A stretch of 9,193 nucleotides of DNA from assembly GCA_964532735.1 (NCBI GenBank), contig CAZHKK010000022.1:1-9193 (forward strand), written 5' to 3'. Positions 1-6,176 of this stretch are shown one piece after another (the stretch's first letter is position 1; each line of letters opens with the position of its first letter). The position numbers and the translations under genes were made by a program. The DNA is from JAJXYN01 sp964532735 (GTDB lineage: Bacteria; Patescibacteriota; Patescibacteriia; JAGPKW01). Below the pieces are notes generated by a model. It saw only the letters and a list, made by a program, of their open reading frames with translations, did not search any database and was not told where the DNA came from.

Positions 1-609
<609 letters not shown>

Positions 610-624
610 CTAGGGAGATAAATC

Positions 625-644
625 GTTTCACTTTTTGGTGAAAC
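625..644 (+). other. Small hairpin in 16S 3' flank
   Basis: GTTTCAC (625-631) and GTGAAAC (638-644) form a perfect 7-bp stem with a 6-base T-rich loop, about 15 bases after the mature 16S end. No T-run follows it, so it does not look like a terminator. By position it could take part in pre-16S folding or RNase processing, but the partner strand upstream of 16S is outside the window, so this role is inference. Confidence 0.45.
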
Positions 645-653
645 ACTAGTCGA

Positions 654-696
654 CATCAAAACGGTATATCGCAAGATAACCCTTGATGATTTTTTC
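654..696 (+). terminator. GNRA-capped hairpin with T-run after 16S (candidate terminator)
   Basis: CATCAA (654-659) pairs with TTGATG (683-688). Inside it GGT pairs with ACC, and TATC pairs with GATA under a GCAA tetraloop (671-674), with one bulged A and a small internal loop. ATTTTTTC follows directly (689-696). The shape fits an intrinsic terminator for the 16S transcript, although the interrupted stem and GNRA cap also resemble a structured RNA or processing element. There is a second, stronger candidate terminator 60 bases downstream. Confidence 0.5.
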
Positions 697-747
697 AAGA
701 ATTTTCTTACTTACTTTCTACCATTTATTAGGTTGTAAAATCAACAT

Positions 748-785
748 AAAAAATACGCTATTTTTAGTGTATTTTTTGTTTTTTA
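748..785 (+). terminator. Strong intrinsic terminator downstream of 16S
   Basis: AAAAAATACGCT (748-759) and AGTGTATTTTTT (766-777) form a 12-bp stem containing one G-U pair, with a 6-base loop, followed by GTTTTTTAT. The element lies between the 16S gene and the promoter of the next operon, so it probably ends the rRNA transcript. Confidence 0.75.
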
Positions 786-802
786 TAAATATATAGTGTA
801 AT

Positions 803-831
803 TAGACACTTATTTATTTATATGTTATAAT
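803..831 (+). promoter_or_regulatory. Sigma70-type extended -10 promoter of the pseudouridine synthase / CMP kinase / L19 operon
   Basis: TAGACA (803-808, 5 of 6 to TTGACA) is followed after exactly 17 bases by TATAAT (826-831), preceded by TG one base upstream, giving the extended form TGTTATAAT. Transcription should start near 838, leaving a leader of about 22 bases before the ATG at 860. The leader has no Shine-Dalgarno sequence. This is the best promoter match in the window. Confidence 0.75.
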
Positions 832-859
832 ATATTAATTAAAAAATGTCAATTAGATT

Positions 860-1582
860 ATGGAAGAAATATATAAAAAAATAAAAATAATAGAAGAAAC
901 AGATGATTATTTGATTGTTTATAAACCTTTTGGCCTTACTGTTCATAAACCTAATGAAAAATATCCATTTCCAACATTAGCTGATTTTTTGGTTTTAAAA
1001 TATCCAGAAATAAAAAATGTTGGTGATGATTCTATTATGCGTCCAGGTATTGTTCATAGGTTAGATAAAGATACTTCTGGGTTAATGATTGTTTGTAGAA
1101 ATCAAGATTCTTTTGAGTATTATAAAAAATTATTTAAAAAAAGAACTATTCATAAAAAATATTATGTTTTAGTCCATGGTTTAGTTTCTCAAGATCTAAC
1201 AATAGATAAACCTATTGTTAGATCAAAAACTGATGGTTCAAAATTTTGTGTTTCTGTTGGTAAAACTGCTAATGATAAAGCTAAACAAGCTGTTACAGAG
1301 ATAGAAGTTTTAAAAAAATATAAAGATTTTACATTACTTTCTGCTAAACCAAAAACAGGGAGAACTCATCAGATTAGAGTTCATTTGCAATCTATATCTA
1401 GAGTAGTAGCGGGAGATACTCTTTATAAGCCTAAAAAAAGTAAAATTCCAAATAAGCTAGATAGATTATTTTTGCATGCTTATTTTTTAAAATTCAAAGA
1501 TAGAAATGGTGAAAAAAAAGAATATAAAATAGGTTTGCCAAAAAATTTATATAATTTTATAAATAATTTACAAGAGAAATAA
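860..1582 (+). CDS. RluA-family RNA pseudouridine synthase, without S4 domain
   Basis: This 240-residue protein should convert specific uridines of rRNA or tRNA to pseudouridine in the cytoplasm. The family motif HRLDKDTSG lies at residues 66-74, with the predicted catalytic Asp at 69, and the second conserved motif GRTHQIRVH at about 167-175. It is much shorter than RluD (about 326 residues): the catalytic domain begins almost at once and the N-terminal S4 RNA-binding domain is missing, as in RluA itself. RluA, RluC and RluD type targets cannot be separated by sequence inspection, so no gene symbol is given. The ATG at 860 is chosen because it is close to the YKPFG core and lies downstream of a good promoter; an ATG at 846 is in another frame and soon hits a stop. 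It is first gene of a three-gene operon, with 4 bases to the next start. Its coding sequence contains a striking hairpin (1193-1224). Confidence 0.93.
   Translation: MEEIYKKIKIIEETDDYLIVYKPFGLTVHKPNEKYPFPTLADFLVLKYPEIKNVGDDSIMRPGIVHRLDKDTSGLMIVCRNQDSFEYYKKLFKKRTIHKKYYVLVHGLVSQDLTIDKPIVRSKTDGSKFCVSVGKTANDKAKQAVTEIEVLKKYKDFTLLSAKPKTGRTHQIRVHLQSISRVVAGDTLYKPKKSKIPNKLDRLFLHAYFLKFKDRNGEKKEYKIGLPKNLYNFINNLQEK
1193..1224 (+). repeat. Perfect 13-bp inverted repeat inside the pseudouridine synthase gene
   Basis: GATCTAACAATAG (1193-1205) and CTATTGTTAGATC (1212-1224) are exact reverse complements separated by ATAAAC. Four of the 13 pairs are G-C. It lies over codons 112-122, which encode the conserved stretch around DLTIDKPIVR. 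No T-run follows on either strand, so it is not a typical terminator. Its function is unknown. Confidence 0.85.
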
Positions 1583-1586
1583 CAAG

Positions 1587-2219
1587 ATGAGTGAAAATAT
1601 TATTACCATTTCTGGGAAACCTGGGTGTGGTAAAACTACTATGGCTAATATTTTGTCTAAAAAATTGGGGTATAAAATTTTATCTTCTGGAGAAAAGTTT
1701 AGAGAAATTGCAAAACAACATAATATGAATATTGTTGATTTTGTTGTGAATTATCTTCCTTTTCATGACGAGATAGATTTAAAAATTGATAATTTTTTTA
1801 TTGATTATGCAAGAAATAATAATAATATTATTATACCAACAAGAGTTTTGGGATGTTTATTGCAAAAAAACAATATAGATAGTTTTAATGTTTATTTATT
1901 TGCTGAAACGGATATAAGGATTAATAGAATAATGTCTAGAGAAAATAGTAATGATATAAATCTTATAAAAAAAGATTTAAAAAAAAGAGAATATGCTGAA
2001 AATAAAAAATATAATAAAATTTATAACATTGACATAAATGATTTAAGCGTGTATAATTTGGTGATATATACACATTTTTTGCCTGGAAATATTGGCTTTG
2101 TTAAAATAATTTTTAATAATATTGTTCAATATATTAAGGCCGATAATACTCTGCCGGATGTTTTATCTGGTATTATTATTGATAAGTATAATGAATTTAA
2201 GAATCTAAATTTTAAGTAA
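1587..2219 (+). CDS. cmk: Cytidylate kinase, archaeal type
   Basis: A 210-residue P-loop kinase predicted to phosphorylate CMP (and dCMP) to CDP with ATP, feeding CTP and dCTP synthesis. The Walker A loop is GKPGCGKT at residues 10-17. The stretches LSSGEKFREIAK (32-43), IIPTRVLG (82-89) and YNKIYNIDINDLSVYNLVI (142-160) match the short archaeal cytidylate kinase pattern (TIGR02173-like) rather than the longer E. coli Cmk. About 35-40 residues follow the usual family end; they are low in recognisable motifs. The ATG at 1587 sits 4 bases after the upstream stop, with only a weak AAG-type sequence before it, so expression probably depends on translational coupling. An adenylate or other nucleoside monophosphate kinase role is the main alternative. 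Confidence 0.82.
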   Translation: MSENIITISGKPGCGKTTMANILSKKLGYKILSSGEKFREIAKQHNMNIVDFVVNYLPFHDEIDLKIDNFFIDYARNNNNIIIPTRVLGCLLQKNNIDSFNVYLFAETDIRINRIMSRENSNDINLIKKDLKKREYAENKKYNKIYNIDINDLSVYNLVIYTHFLPGNIGFVKIIFNNIVQYIKADNTLPDVLSGIIIDKYNEFKNLNFK

Positions 2220-2225
2220 AATTAA

Positions 2226-2744
2226 ATGGCAGAAGAATTAGAAAAAAAAGAAACTATAGAAACTATAGAAAACACAGAAACTACAAATGAAGTAGTTAAT
2301 AACACAGAAGAAACAACAGAAGATGTTGTTGATGTTGAAATAGAAAAAGAAATAGAAAAAGAGCAGGAATCTATAAAAGTTAATGATGTTGTTGATGTTA
2401 AAATTGATGAAAAAAGTAAAAAATCTATCAAGGCTGATGATATAAAAGTTGGTATGTATTTAAAAGTTTATCAAAGAATAGTAGAAAAAGGCTCAAAAGG
2501 AGAAGATAAGTCAAGATTACAAATGTTTGAAGGATTATGTATTGCTAGAAAGCATGGTAGTGAAGCAGGAGCTACTTTTACTGTTAGAAAAGTTGCTAAA
2601 ACTGGTCATATTATTGAAAAGATTTTCCCAATTTTTTTACCAACTCTTGAAAAGATTGAAGTTTATAAAAGATTTAGAGCTATAAAATCAAAATTATATT
2701 TTGTAAGAAAGCCTAATGCTAGAAAATTAAAAGCTATAAAATAA
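2226..2744 (+). CDS. rplS: 50S ribosomal protein L19 with acidic N-terminal extension
   Basis: The C-terminal part, from about residue 69 (KADDIKVGMYLKVYQ) to 172, is a clear L19: QMFEGLCIARKHG, FTVRKVAKTG and the LEKIEVYKRFRAIKSKLYFVR segment, close to the family's usual length of about 115. L19 sits at the 30S-50S interface of the ribosome. The first ~70 residues are an extra region rich in Glu, Thr, Val and Asn and low in basic residues, likely disordered, containing ETIETIENTETT and two copies of a VVDVxI motif. The ATG at 2226 is 6 bases after the kinase stop and gives this extended form; no Met between it and the L19 core gives a plausible short start. It is third in the operon. The usual trmD or rimM neighbours are absent. 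A terminator follows directly. Confidence 0.95.
   Translation: MAEELEKKETIETIENTETTNEVVNNTEETTEDVVDVEIEKEIEKEQESIKVNDVVDVKIDEKSKKSIKADDIKVGMYLKVYQRIVEKGSKGEDKSRLQMFEGLCIARKHGSEAGATFTVRKVAKTGHIIEKIFPIFLPTLEKIEVYKRFRAIKSKLYFVRKPNARKLKAIK
2250..2285 (+). repeat. Four 9-base units in the L19 extension
   Basis: Two exact copies of GAAACTATA (2250-2258, 2259-2267) are followed by two diverged copies (GAAAACACA and GAAACTACA), encoding ETI-ETI-ENT-ETT. In-frame 9-base units such as these can expand or shrink by replication slippage without breaking the reading frame. Confidence 0.75.
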
Positions 2745-2746
2745 AT

Positions 2747-2778
2747 AAAAAAGACGAATTATTTTTCGTCTTTTTTAT
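2747..2778 (+). terminator. Bidirectional intrinsic terminator after rplS
   Basis: AAAAAAGACGAA (2747-2758) and TTCGTCTTTTTT (2765-2776) form a perfect 12-bp stem with a 6-base loop (TTATTT). The arms provide an A-tract before and a T-tract after the GC core in both directions, so it can stop the L19 operon and also plus/minus read-through. The stop codon of the minus-strand small ORF (2759-2761) is within the loop. Confidence 0.88.
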
Positions 2779-2914
2779 TTATTAAACTTGTTGTTGTATC
2801 TATATTTTCTGTTTTTTTATATTTATTTTTATAATAATATTCATTTATAAAACCTAGTATTAGAAATATTAAGAATACTATTATTATTGTTTTGGGTGTT
2901 AATTTGCTTACCAT
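2759..2914 (-). CDS. Small single-helix membrane protein (51 residues, unrecognised)
   Basis: On the minus strand an uninterrupted frame runs from ATG at 2914 to TAA at 2759-2761. The protein has a short basic start (MVSKLTPK), one hydrophobic helix at about residues 9-23 (TIIIVFLIFLILGFI), then a Lys/Tyr/Asn-rich tail ending NKKDEK. Positive charges lie on both sides of the helix, so orientation is unclear. No cleavage site or lipobox is visible. It is convergent with rplS and shares its terminator; a TTTACA / 17 / TAATAT promoter candidate lies 20-50 bases upstream. No function can be assigned. An AT-rich genome yields hydrophobic Ile/Leu/Phe runs easily, so a chance ORF remains possible, but the complete frame, promoter, helix-plus-tail organisation and neatly placed terminator favour a real gene. 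Confidence 0.55.
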   Translation of the reverse strand: MVSKLTPKTIIIVFLIFLILGFINEYYYKNKYKKTENIDTTTSLINKKDEK

Positions 2915-2939
2915 AATAATTTTTTTATATATTTTTTAT

Positions 2940-2968
2940 ATATTAATTCTATATTATGTTTTTGTAAA
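2940..2968 (-). promoter_or_regulatory. Candidate promoter of the small membrane protein gene
   Basis: Read on the minus strand, TTTACA (plus positions 2963-2968, 5 of 6 to TTGACA) is followed after 17 bases by TAATAT (2940-2945, 4 of 6 to TATAAT). The start would fall near 2933, leaving about 19 bases before the ATG at 2914. The region is almost pure A/T, which raises the chance of false matches. Confidence 0.4.
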
Positions 2969-2998
2969 TAAGTTATATATTATTTTTTATTTTTTAGA

Positions 2999-3004
2999 TA
3001 TAAT
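2999..3004 (+). promoter_or_regulatory. -10 element (TATAAT) directly before the radical SAM gene
   Basis: A perfect TATAAT ends only 6 bases before the ATG at 3011, so transcription would start at about the A of the start codon and give a leaderless mRNA. No good -35 hexamer is seen at 16-18 bases upstream, which lowers confidence. No Shine-Dalgarno sequence lies before this gene, which is consistent with leaderless translation. Confidence 0.4.
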
Positions 3005-3010
3005 AAAAAA

Positions 3011-3808
3011 ATGAAAATACAAGAAATACAAGTAAAATCTATTTTGTGTAAATCTAAAATTCCCGGGGTTGATTATGCTATTAATCCTTATATTGGGTGT
3101 TCTCATGATTGTAAATATTGTTATGCTACTTATATGTTAAAATATGCAAATCATGAAAATGATGATTGGGGGACTTTTGTTGATGTGAGAATTAACTCTG
3201 TAAATACATTACCTAAAAATCTTGATAAATTAAACAGTAAAACAATATCTTTTGGAACCGCTACTGATCCATATCAATATATTGAAAGAAAATATAGAAT
3301 TACTAGAAAATTATTAGAAAAATTAAAAGATTCTGGTGCAAATATTGGCATAACAACAAAATCTAAATTTATTTTGGATGATTTAGAATTGCTAAAAACT
3401 ATTAAGAATTTAAAAGTTGCTATTTCTATTGGGATAACAGATGAAGAAACAAGAAAACAGTTAGAGCCTGGAACTTGTAGTGTTGATGAAAAAATAGAAT
3501 GTTTAAAAAAATTGCATGAAAATGGAATATATACAGTTTTATTTATTGCTCCATTTTTTCCATTTATTACTGATTATAAAAAATTAATAGAGTTAACAAA
3601 GGATTTTGTTAATGAATATTGGTTTGAGGGTATAACTATTTATGATCGTATAAGAATAAACTTTATTGAATTTTTAAAAAATAATAAAAAATTTGTTAAA
3701 TCTTATAATGATTTTTATAAAAATAAATATAAAAATTGGAAAAAAACTAAATTTGAAATTCAAGGATTTTGTGATAGAAATTGTGTAAAGTATAGTATTT
3801 TTTGGTAG
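3011..3808 (+). CDS. Radical SAM protein, SplB-like (COG1533 type)
   Basis: The 265-residue protein carries the radical SAM iron-sulphur motif CSHDCKYC with Cys at 30, 34 and 37, following NPYIGC, and therefore should bind a 4Fe-4S cluster and cleave S-adenosylmethionine to make a 5'-deoxyadenosyl radical. TATDPYQYIERKYRITRKLLE (83-103) and VAISIGITDEETRKQLEPGT (136-155) are typical of the spore-photoproduct-lyase-like group that includes Rv2578c-type proteins of unknown substrate. Two further cysteines near the end (254, 258) could matter for the substrate or a second site. The substrate is unknown; DNA repair is suggested by family resemblance only. The gene stands alone, with its own -10 element and a TAG stop, the only non-TAA stop in the window. 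It is convergent with the tRNA-Leu gene. Confidence 0.88.
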   Translation: MKIQEIQVKSILCKSKIPGVDYAINPYIGCSHDCKYCYATYMLKYANHENDDWGTFVDVRINSVNTLPKNLDKLNSKTISFGTATDPYQYIERKYRITRKLLEKLKDSGANIGITTKSKFILDDLELLKTIKNLKVAISIGITDEETRKQLEPGTCSVDEKIECLKKLHENGIYTVLFIAPFFPFITDYKKLIELTKDFVNEYWFEGITIYDRIRINFIEFLKNNKKFVKSYNDFYKNKYKNWKKTKFEIQGFCDRNCVKYSIFW

Positions 3809-3824
3809 TTTAATTTAAAATAAA

Positions 3825-3845
3825 AATTACCTAATTTTAGGTAAT
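3825..3845 (-). terminator. Terminator of the tRNA-Leu gene
   Basis: ATTACCTA (3826-3833) and TAGGTAAT (3838-3845) make an 8-bp stem with a 4-base loop. Read on the minus strand the stem is followed by TTTTTATTTT, as required for termination of the tRNA transcript, 12 bases after its discriminator base. On the plus strand no T-run follows, so the radical SAM gene is less well served by it. Confidence 0.7.
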
Positions 3846-3857
3846 AATTCATCACGG

Positions 3858-3941
3858 TGCTGACGGCGAGACTTGAACTCGCACAGATTTTACTCCACTG
3901 GCTTCTTAGACCAGCGTGTCTACCAATTCCACCACGTCAGC
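3858..3941 (-). tRNA. tRNA-Leu, anticodon AAG
   Basis: The minus strand folds into a class II cloverleaf. The acceptor stem is GCTGACG (G1 at 3941) with CGTCAGC, then discriminator A73 (3858) as required for Leu. T8 and the D arm GTG...GGTAGA...CAC are typical of tRNA-Leu. The anticodon stem CTGGT/GCCAG encloses loop CTAAGAA, which places AAG at positions 34-36 and A at 37. A long variable arm and the T arm GCGAG-TTCAAGT-CTCGC follow. AAG would read CUU. A34 is unusual for bacteria, which commonly use GAG, and A37 next to G36 is also unusual, as Leu tRNAs for CUN normally carry G37. The 3' CCA is not fully encoded (CCG follows A73), so it would be added post-transcriptionally. Shifting the loop to give UAA or AGA breaks the stem. 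Confidence 0.93.
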
Positions 3942-3949
3942 ATGTAATC

Positions 3950-3978
3950 ATTATAAACATTAAATTGTTTTTAGTAAA
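3950..3978 (-). promoter_or_regulatory. Promoter of tRNA-Leu
   Basis: On the minus strand TTTACT (plus 3973-3978, 4 of 6 to TTGACA) is followed by a 17-base spacer and a perfect TATAAT (3950-3955). Only 8 bases separate the -10 box from G1 at 3941, so transcription should start within a base or two of the mature 5' end and little or no leader would remain for RNase P. Confidence 0.68.
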
Positions 3979-4018
3979 GTATTTTTTTAAATAAATTTTT
4001 TATTTTGTTTTTGTGATG

Positions 4019-4024
4019 TATAAT
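4019..4024 (+). promoter_or_regulatory. -10 element of the lipoprotein / ABC-F / murB operon
   Basis: A perfect TATAAT immediately preceded by TG lies 28 bases before the ATG at 4053, predicting a leader of about 22 bases, the same as the first operon. The -35 region is just a T-tract, so recognition would depend mostly on the -10 box. Confidence 0.45.
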
Positions 4025-4052
4025 TAATAATATCTAATTAAATTATGATAAA

Positions 4053-4568
4053 ATGATGAAAATTTTAAAAACATTAGTAGTATTATTTTTTATTGCTATT
4101 TTATCTGGATGTTCTAAAAGTTTAAATAATAGTGAAAATAATATTAATAAAACAGAAAATAAAAATTTAGATACTTTAAACGATTCTGTCTCTAAAAAAT
4201 TTTCTCTAAACGAAATTTTTCAAAAAAAAGAAAACTTAAAATGTATTTTTGTCAATGTTGATGAAAAAAATAATAATCATGATGTTTTTTATTATATAGA
4301 TTCTATAAATAAACGTATTAGAATTAATTCTAATATGATTTTTGAAGATAACACAACAAGAGATATAAATATTATAATAAAAGATTCTTTTATGTATTCT
4401 TGGATAAATTCTAACTCAATACCAGCAAGTATAGGAACTAAATTTGATATAACAGATTCATCTAATAATATAGATTTTAACGAAATTGTTGATTTAAAAT
4501 GTGAAAATTGGATTGTAGATTATACATATTTTGATTTGCCAGTAAATGTTGACTTTCAGAGTTATTAA
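4053..4568 (+). CDS. Secreted lipoprotein, CPR-type, function unknown
   Basis: Residues 1-19 are a signal peptide (two basic residues, then LKTLVVLFFIAI) ending in lipobox LSGC, with lipidated Cys at 20, so the mature protein should be anchored to the outer face of the cytoplasmic membrane. An Asn/Lys/Ser-rich linker (21-50) leads to a compact domain with two cysteines, C64 and C150, that could form a disulphide. MYSW (114-117) and the end KCENWIVDYTYFDLPVNVDF (149-168) match a pattern I recall from small secreted proteins of many CPR genomes; that link is from memory and unverified. The ATG at 4053 or the next one at 4056 would both work. No Shine-Dalgarno is visible. The ABC-F start follows after 36 bases without a clear terminator, so they are probably cotranscribed. 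Confidence 0.78.
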   Translation: MMKILKTLVVLFFIAILSGCSKSLNNSENNINKTENKNLDTLNDSVSKKFSLNEIFQKKENLKCIFVNVDEKNNNHDVFYYIDSINKRIRINSNMIFEDNTTRDINIIIKDSFMYSWINSNSIPASIGTKFDITDSSNNIDFNEIVDLKCENWIVDYTYFDLPVNVDFQSY

Positions 4569-4604
4569 TAATAAAACTGTTATGTGATTTTTAATTTTGT
4601 TTTT

Positions 4605-6170
4605 ATGATACAAGTTGTAAATATATCAAAAAATTATGGTAATAAGGAAATATTAAATAATATTAATTTTACTATATGTAATAATTCAAGAATAGGGTTA
4701 ATAGGTTTAAATGGAACAGGAAAGTCAACTCTAATGAAAATTATTTTAAAAAAAGAAGAACCAAATTCTGGTTCTGTTATTTATGTTGATGAATATGTTT
4801 CTTTTCTTCCTCAAGTTATAGAGTTTAATGATTCGGATACGGTTTTTTCTTTTTTAAATAAAGAAATAAAAGAAGAATGGGAGAGTTATAAAATAGACAA
4901 ATGTCTTTCTGATGTTGGTCTTGAAAAAATAGATAGAAATTTAGAAATAAAATTCTTATCGGGAGGTCAAAAAACTAAACTTGGTTTTGCTAGAATTCTT
5001 ATGAATGACCCAACAACATTATTACTTGATGAACCTACTAATAATCTTGATTTAGATACATTAGATTGGCTTGAGAATTTTTTAAGAAATTTTTATGGTA
5101 ATATCCTTATAATATCTCATGATAGAAAATTTTTAGACAATGTTGTTAATAGAGTTTTTGAATTAGATTTTTATAGTCATAATATATTTGAATATTCTGG
5201 GGGTTATTCGAGTTATGTTGAACAAAAAGCTAAAAAAATAGAAAAAGAAATAGAGGCTTACAAAAGAGAACAAAAAAAGAAAAAAGAAATGGAAGATTGG
5301 ATAGCTTTAAAAACTCAACAATTATCTTTTTATCAAAGTCCTAAAGTGGCAAGACAGCTTCAATCTTATAAAAAAAGATATGAAAGAGAGACTTCCAATA
5401 TGACAGAAAAGCATGTTAATAGTAAAAAAGTAAAAATTAATAATATATCTGAAACTGTTGATGTTAGTAAACTTATTTTTAGAGTTGATTCATTGAAATG
5501 TAGAGATTTATTATATTGTAAAAAAATAGATTGTTTTGGTGGTGATAGAATTCATTTGGAAGGTAAAAATGGAACAGGAAAAACAACATTTTTGAAAATA
5601 TTATTAGGACAAATTAATGATTATACTGGAGATGTCTCCTTTGGTAATAATCTAAAAATTGGTTATTTTTCTCAAGAACATGAATCCCTAGACAATAATA
5701 TGAGAATTGTGGATGAGTTTATATCTAATAGTAATATTAAAAATGAAGCTCATGCTCGTGATATTCTTGGCAGTTTTCTTTTTGTTGGAGATAAGGTTTT
5801 TGAAAAGGTTAAGAACTTATCTCAAGGTGAAAAAGTTAGACTTATTATAGCTGAATTAATACATCAAGATAATAATTTTATATTTTTTGATGAACCAACA
5901 AATCATTTAGATATTGAGAGTAGAGAAGTTTTAGAAACCGCTTTAGCTGCATATAAGGGTGGTTTTTTAATGATTTCTCATGACAGGTATTTTATAGAAA
6001 ATATTGGAATTAATAGAAAATTTGAAATTAACAATGGGAGCCTAGTCATTTCTTCTTATAAATCAACAGGAATTACTTATTTTGATGATTCGGATTATGA
6101 GAGACACTTAAAAGAAGAATGGGGAATTAAAGATGAAGGTGTAGATGAGAGTGTATTTATATTTAAATAA
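4605..6170 (+). CDS. ABC-F family ATPase (ribosome-associated)
   Basis: A 521-residue twin-ATPase protein without membrane segments. Domain 1 has Walker A GLNGTGKST (34-42), signature LSGGQ (118-122) and Walker B ending DEPTNNLDL (142-150). Domain 2 has Walker A GKNGTGKTT (320-328), LSQGE (405-409) and DEPTNHLDIE (429-438). The charged, partly coiled linker (about 204-285, with EIEAYKREQKKKKEMEDW) is the P-site tRNA interaction motif region that defines ABC-F proteins, which act on the ribosome E site to restore or regulate translation. Subgroup (EttA, Uup, YdiF or antibiotic resistance type) cannot be assigned. The start at ATG 4605 (MIQVVNISKNYG) is preferred; an in-frame GTG at 4584 would add seven residues that do not resemble the family. 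Six bases separate its stop from murB. Confidence 0.94.
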   Translation: MIQVVNISKNYGNKEILNNINFTICNNSRIGLIGLNGTGKSTLMKIILKKEEPNSGSVIYVDEYVSFLPQVIEFNDSDTVFSFLNKEIKEEWESYKIDKCLSDVGLEKIDRNLEIKFLSGGQKTKLGFARILMNDPTTLLLDEPTNNLDLDTLDWLENFLRNFYGNILIISHDRKFLDNVVNRVFELDFYSHNIFEYSGGYSSYVEQKAKKIEKEIEAYKREQKKKKEMEDWIALKTQQLSFYQSPKVARQLQSYKKRYERETSNMTEKHVNSKKVKINNISETVDVSKLIFRVDSLKCRDLLYCKKIDCFGGDRIHLEGKNGTGKTTFLKILLGQINDYTGDVSFGNNLKIGYFSQEHESLDNNMRIVDEFISNSNIKNEAHARDILGSFLFVGDKVFEKVKNLSQGEKVRLIIAELIHQDNNFIFFDEPTNHLDIESREVLETALAAYKGGFLMISHDRYFIENIGINRKFEINNGSLVISSYKSTGITYFDDSDYERHLKEEWGIKDEGVDESVFIFK

Positions 6171-6176
6171 AACAAT

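Noticed and set aside
2222..2431. 69-residue Ser/Thr-rich minus-strand frame opposite the L19 extension
   Set aside because: It is the complement of the low-complexity Glu/Thr codons of rplS, with no promoter or known motif.
4584..4604. GTG start at 4584 for the ABC-F gene
   Set aside because: The extra residues (MIFNFVF) do not fit the family, while ATG 4605 gives the usual MIQVVNISKNYG start.
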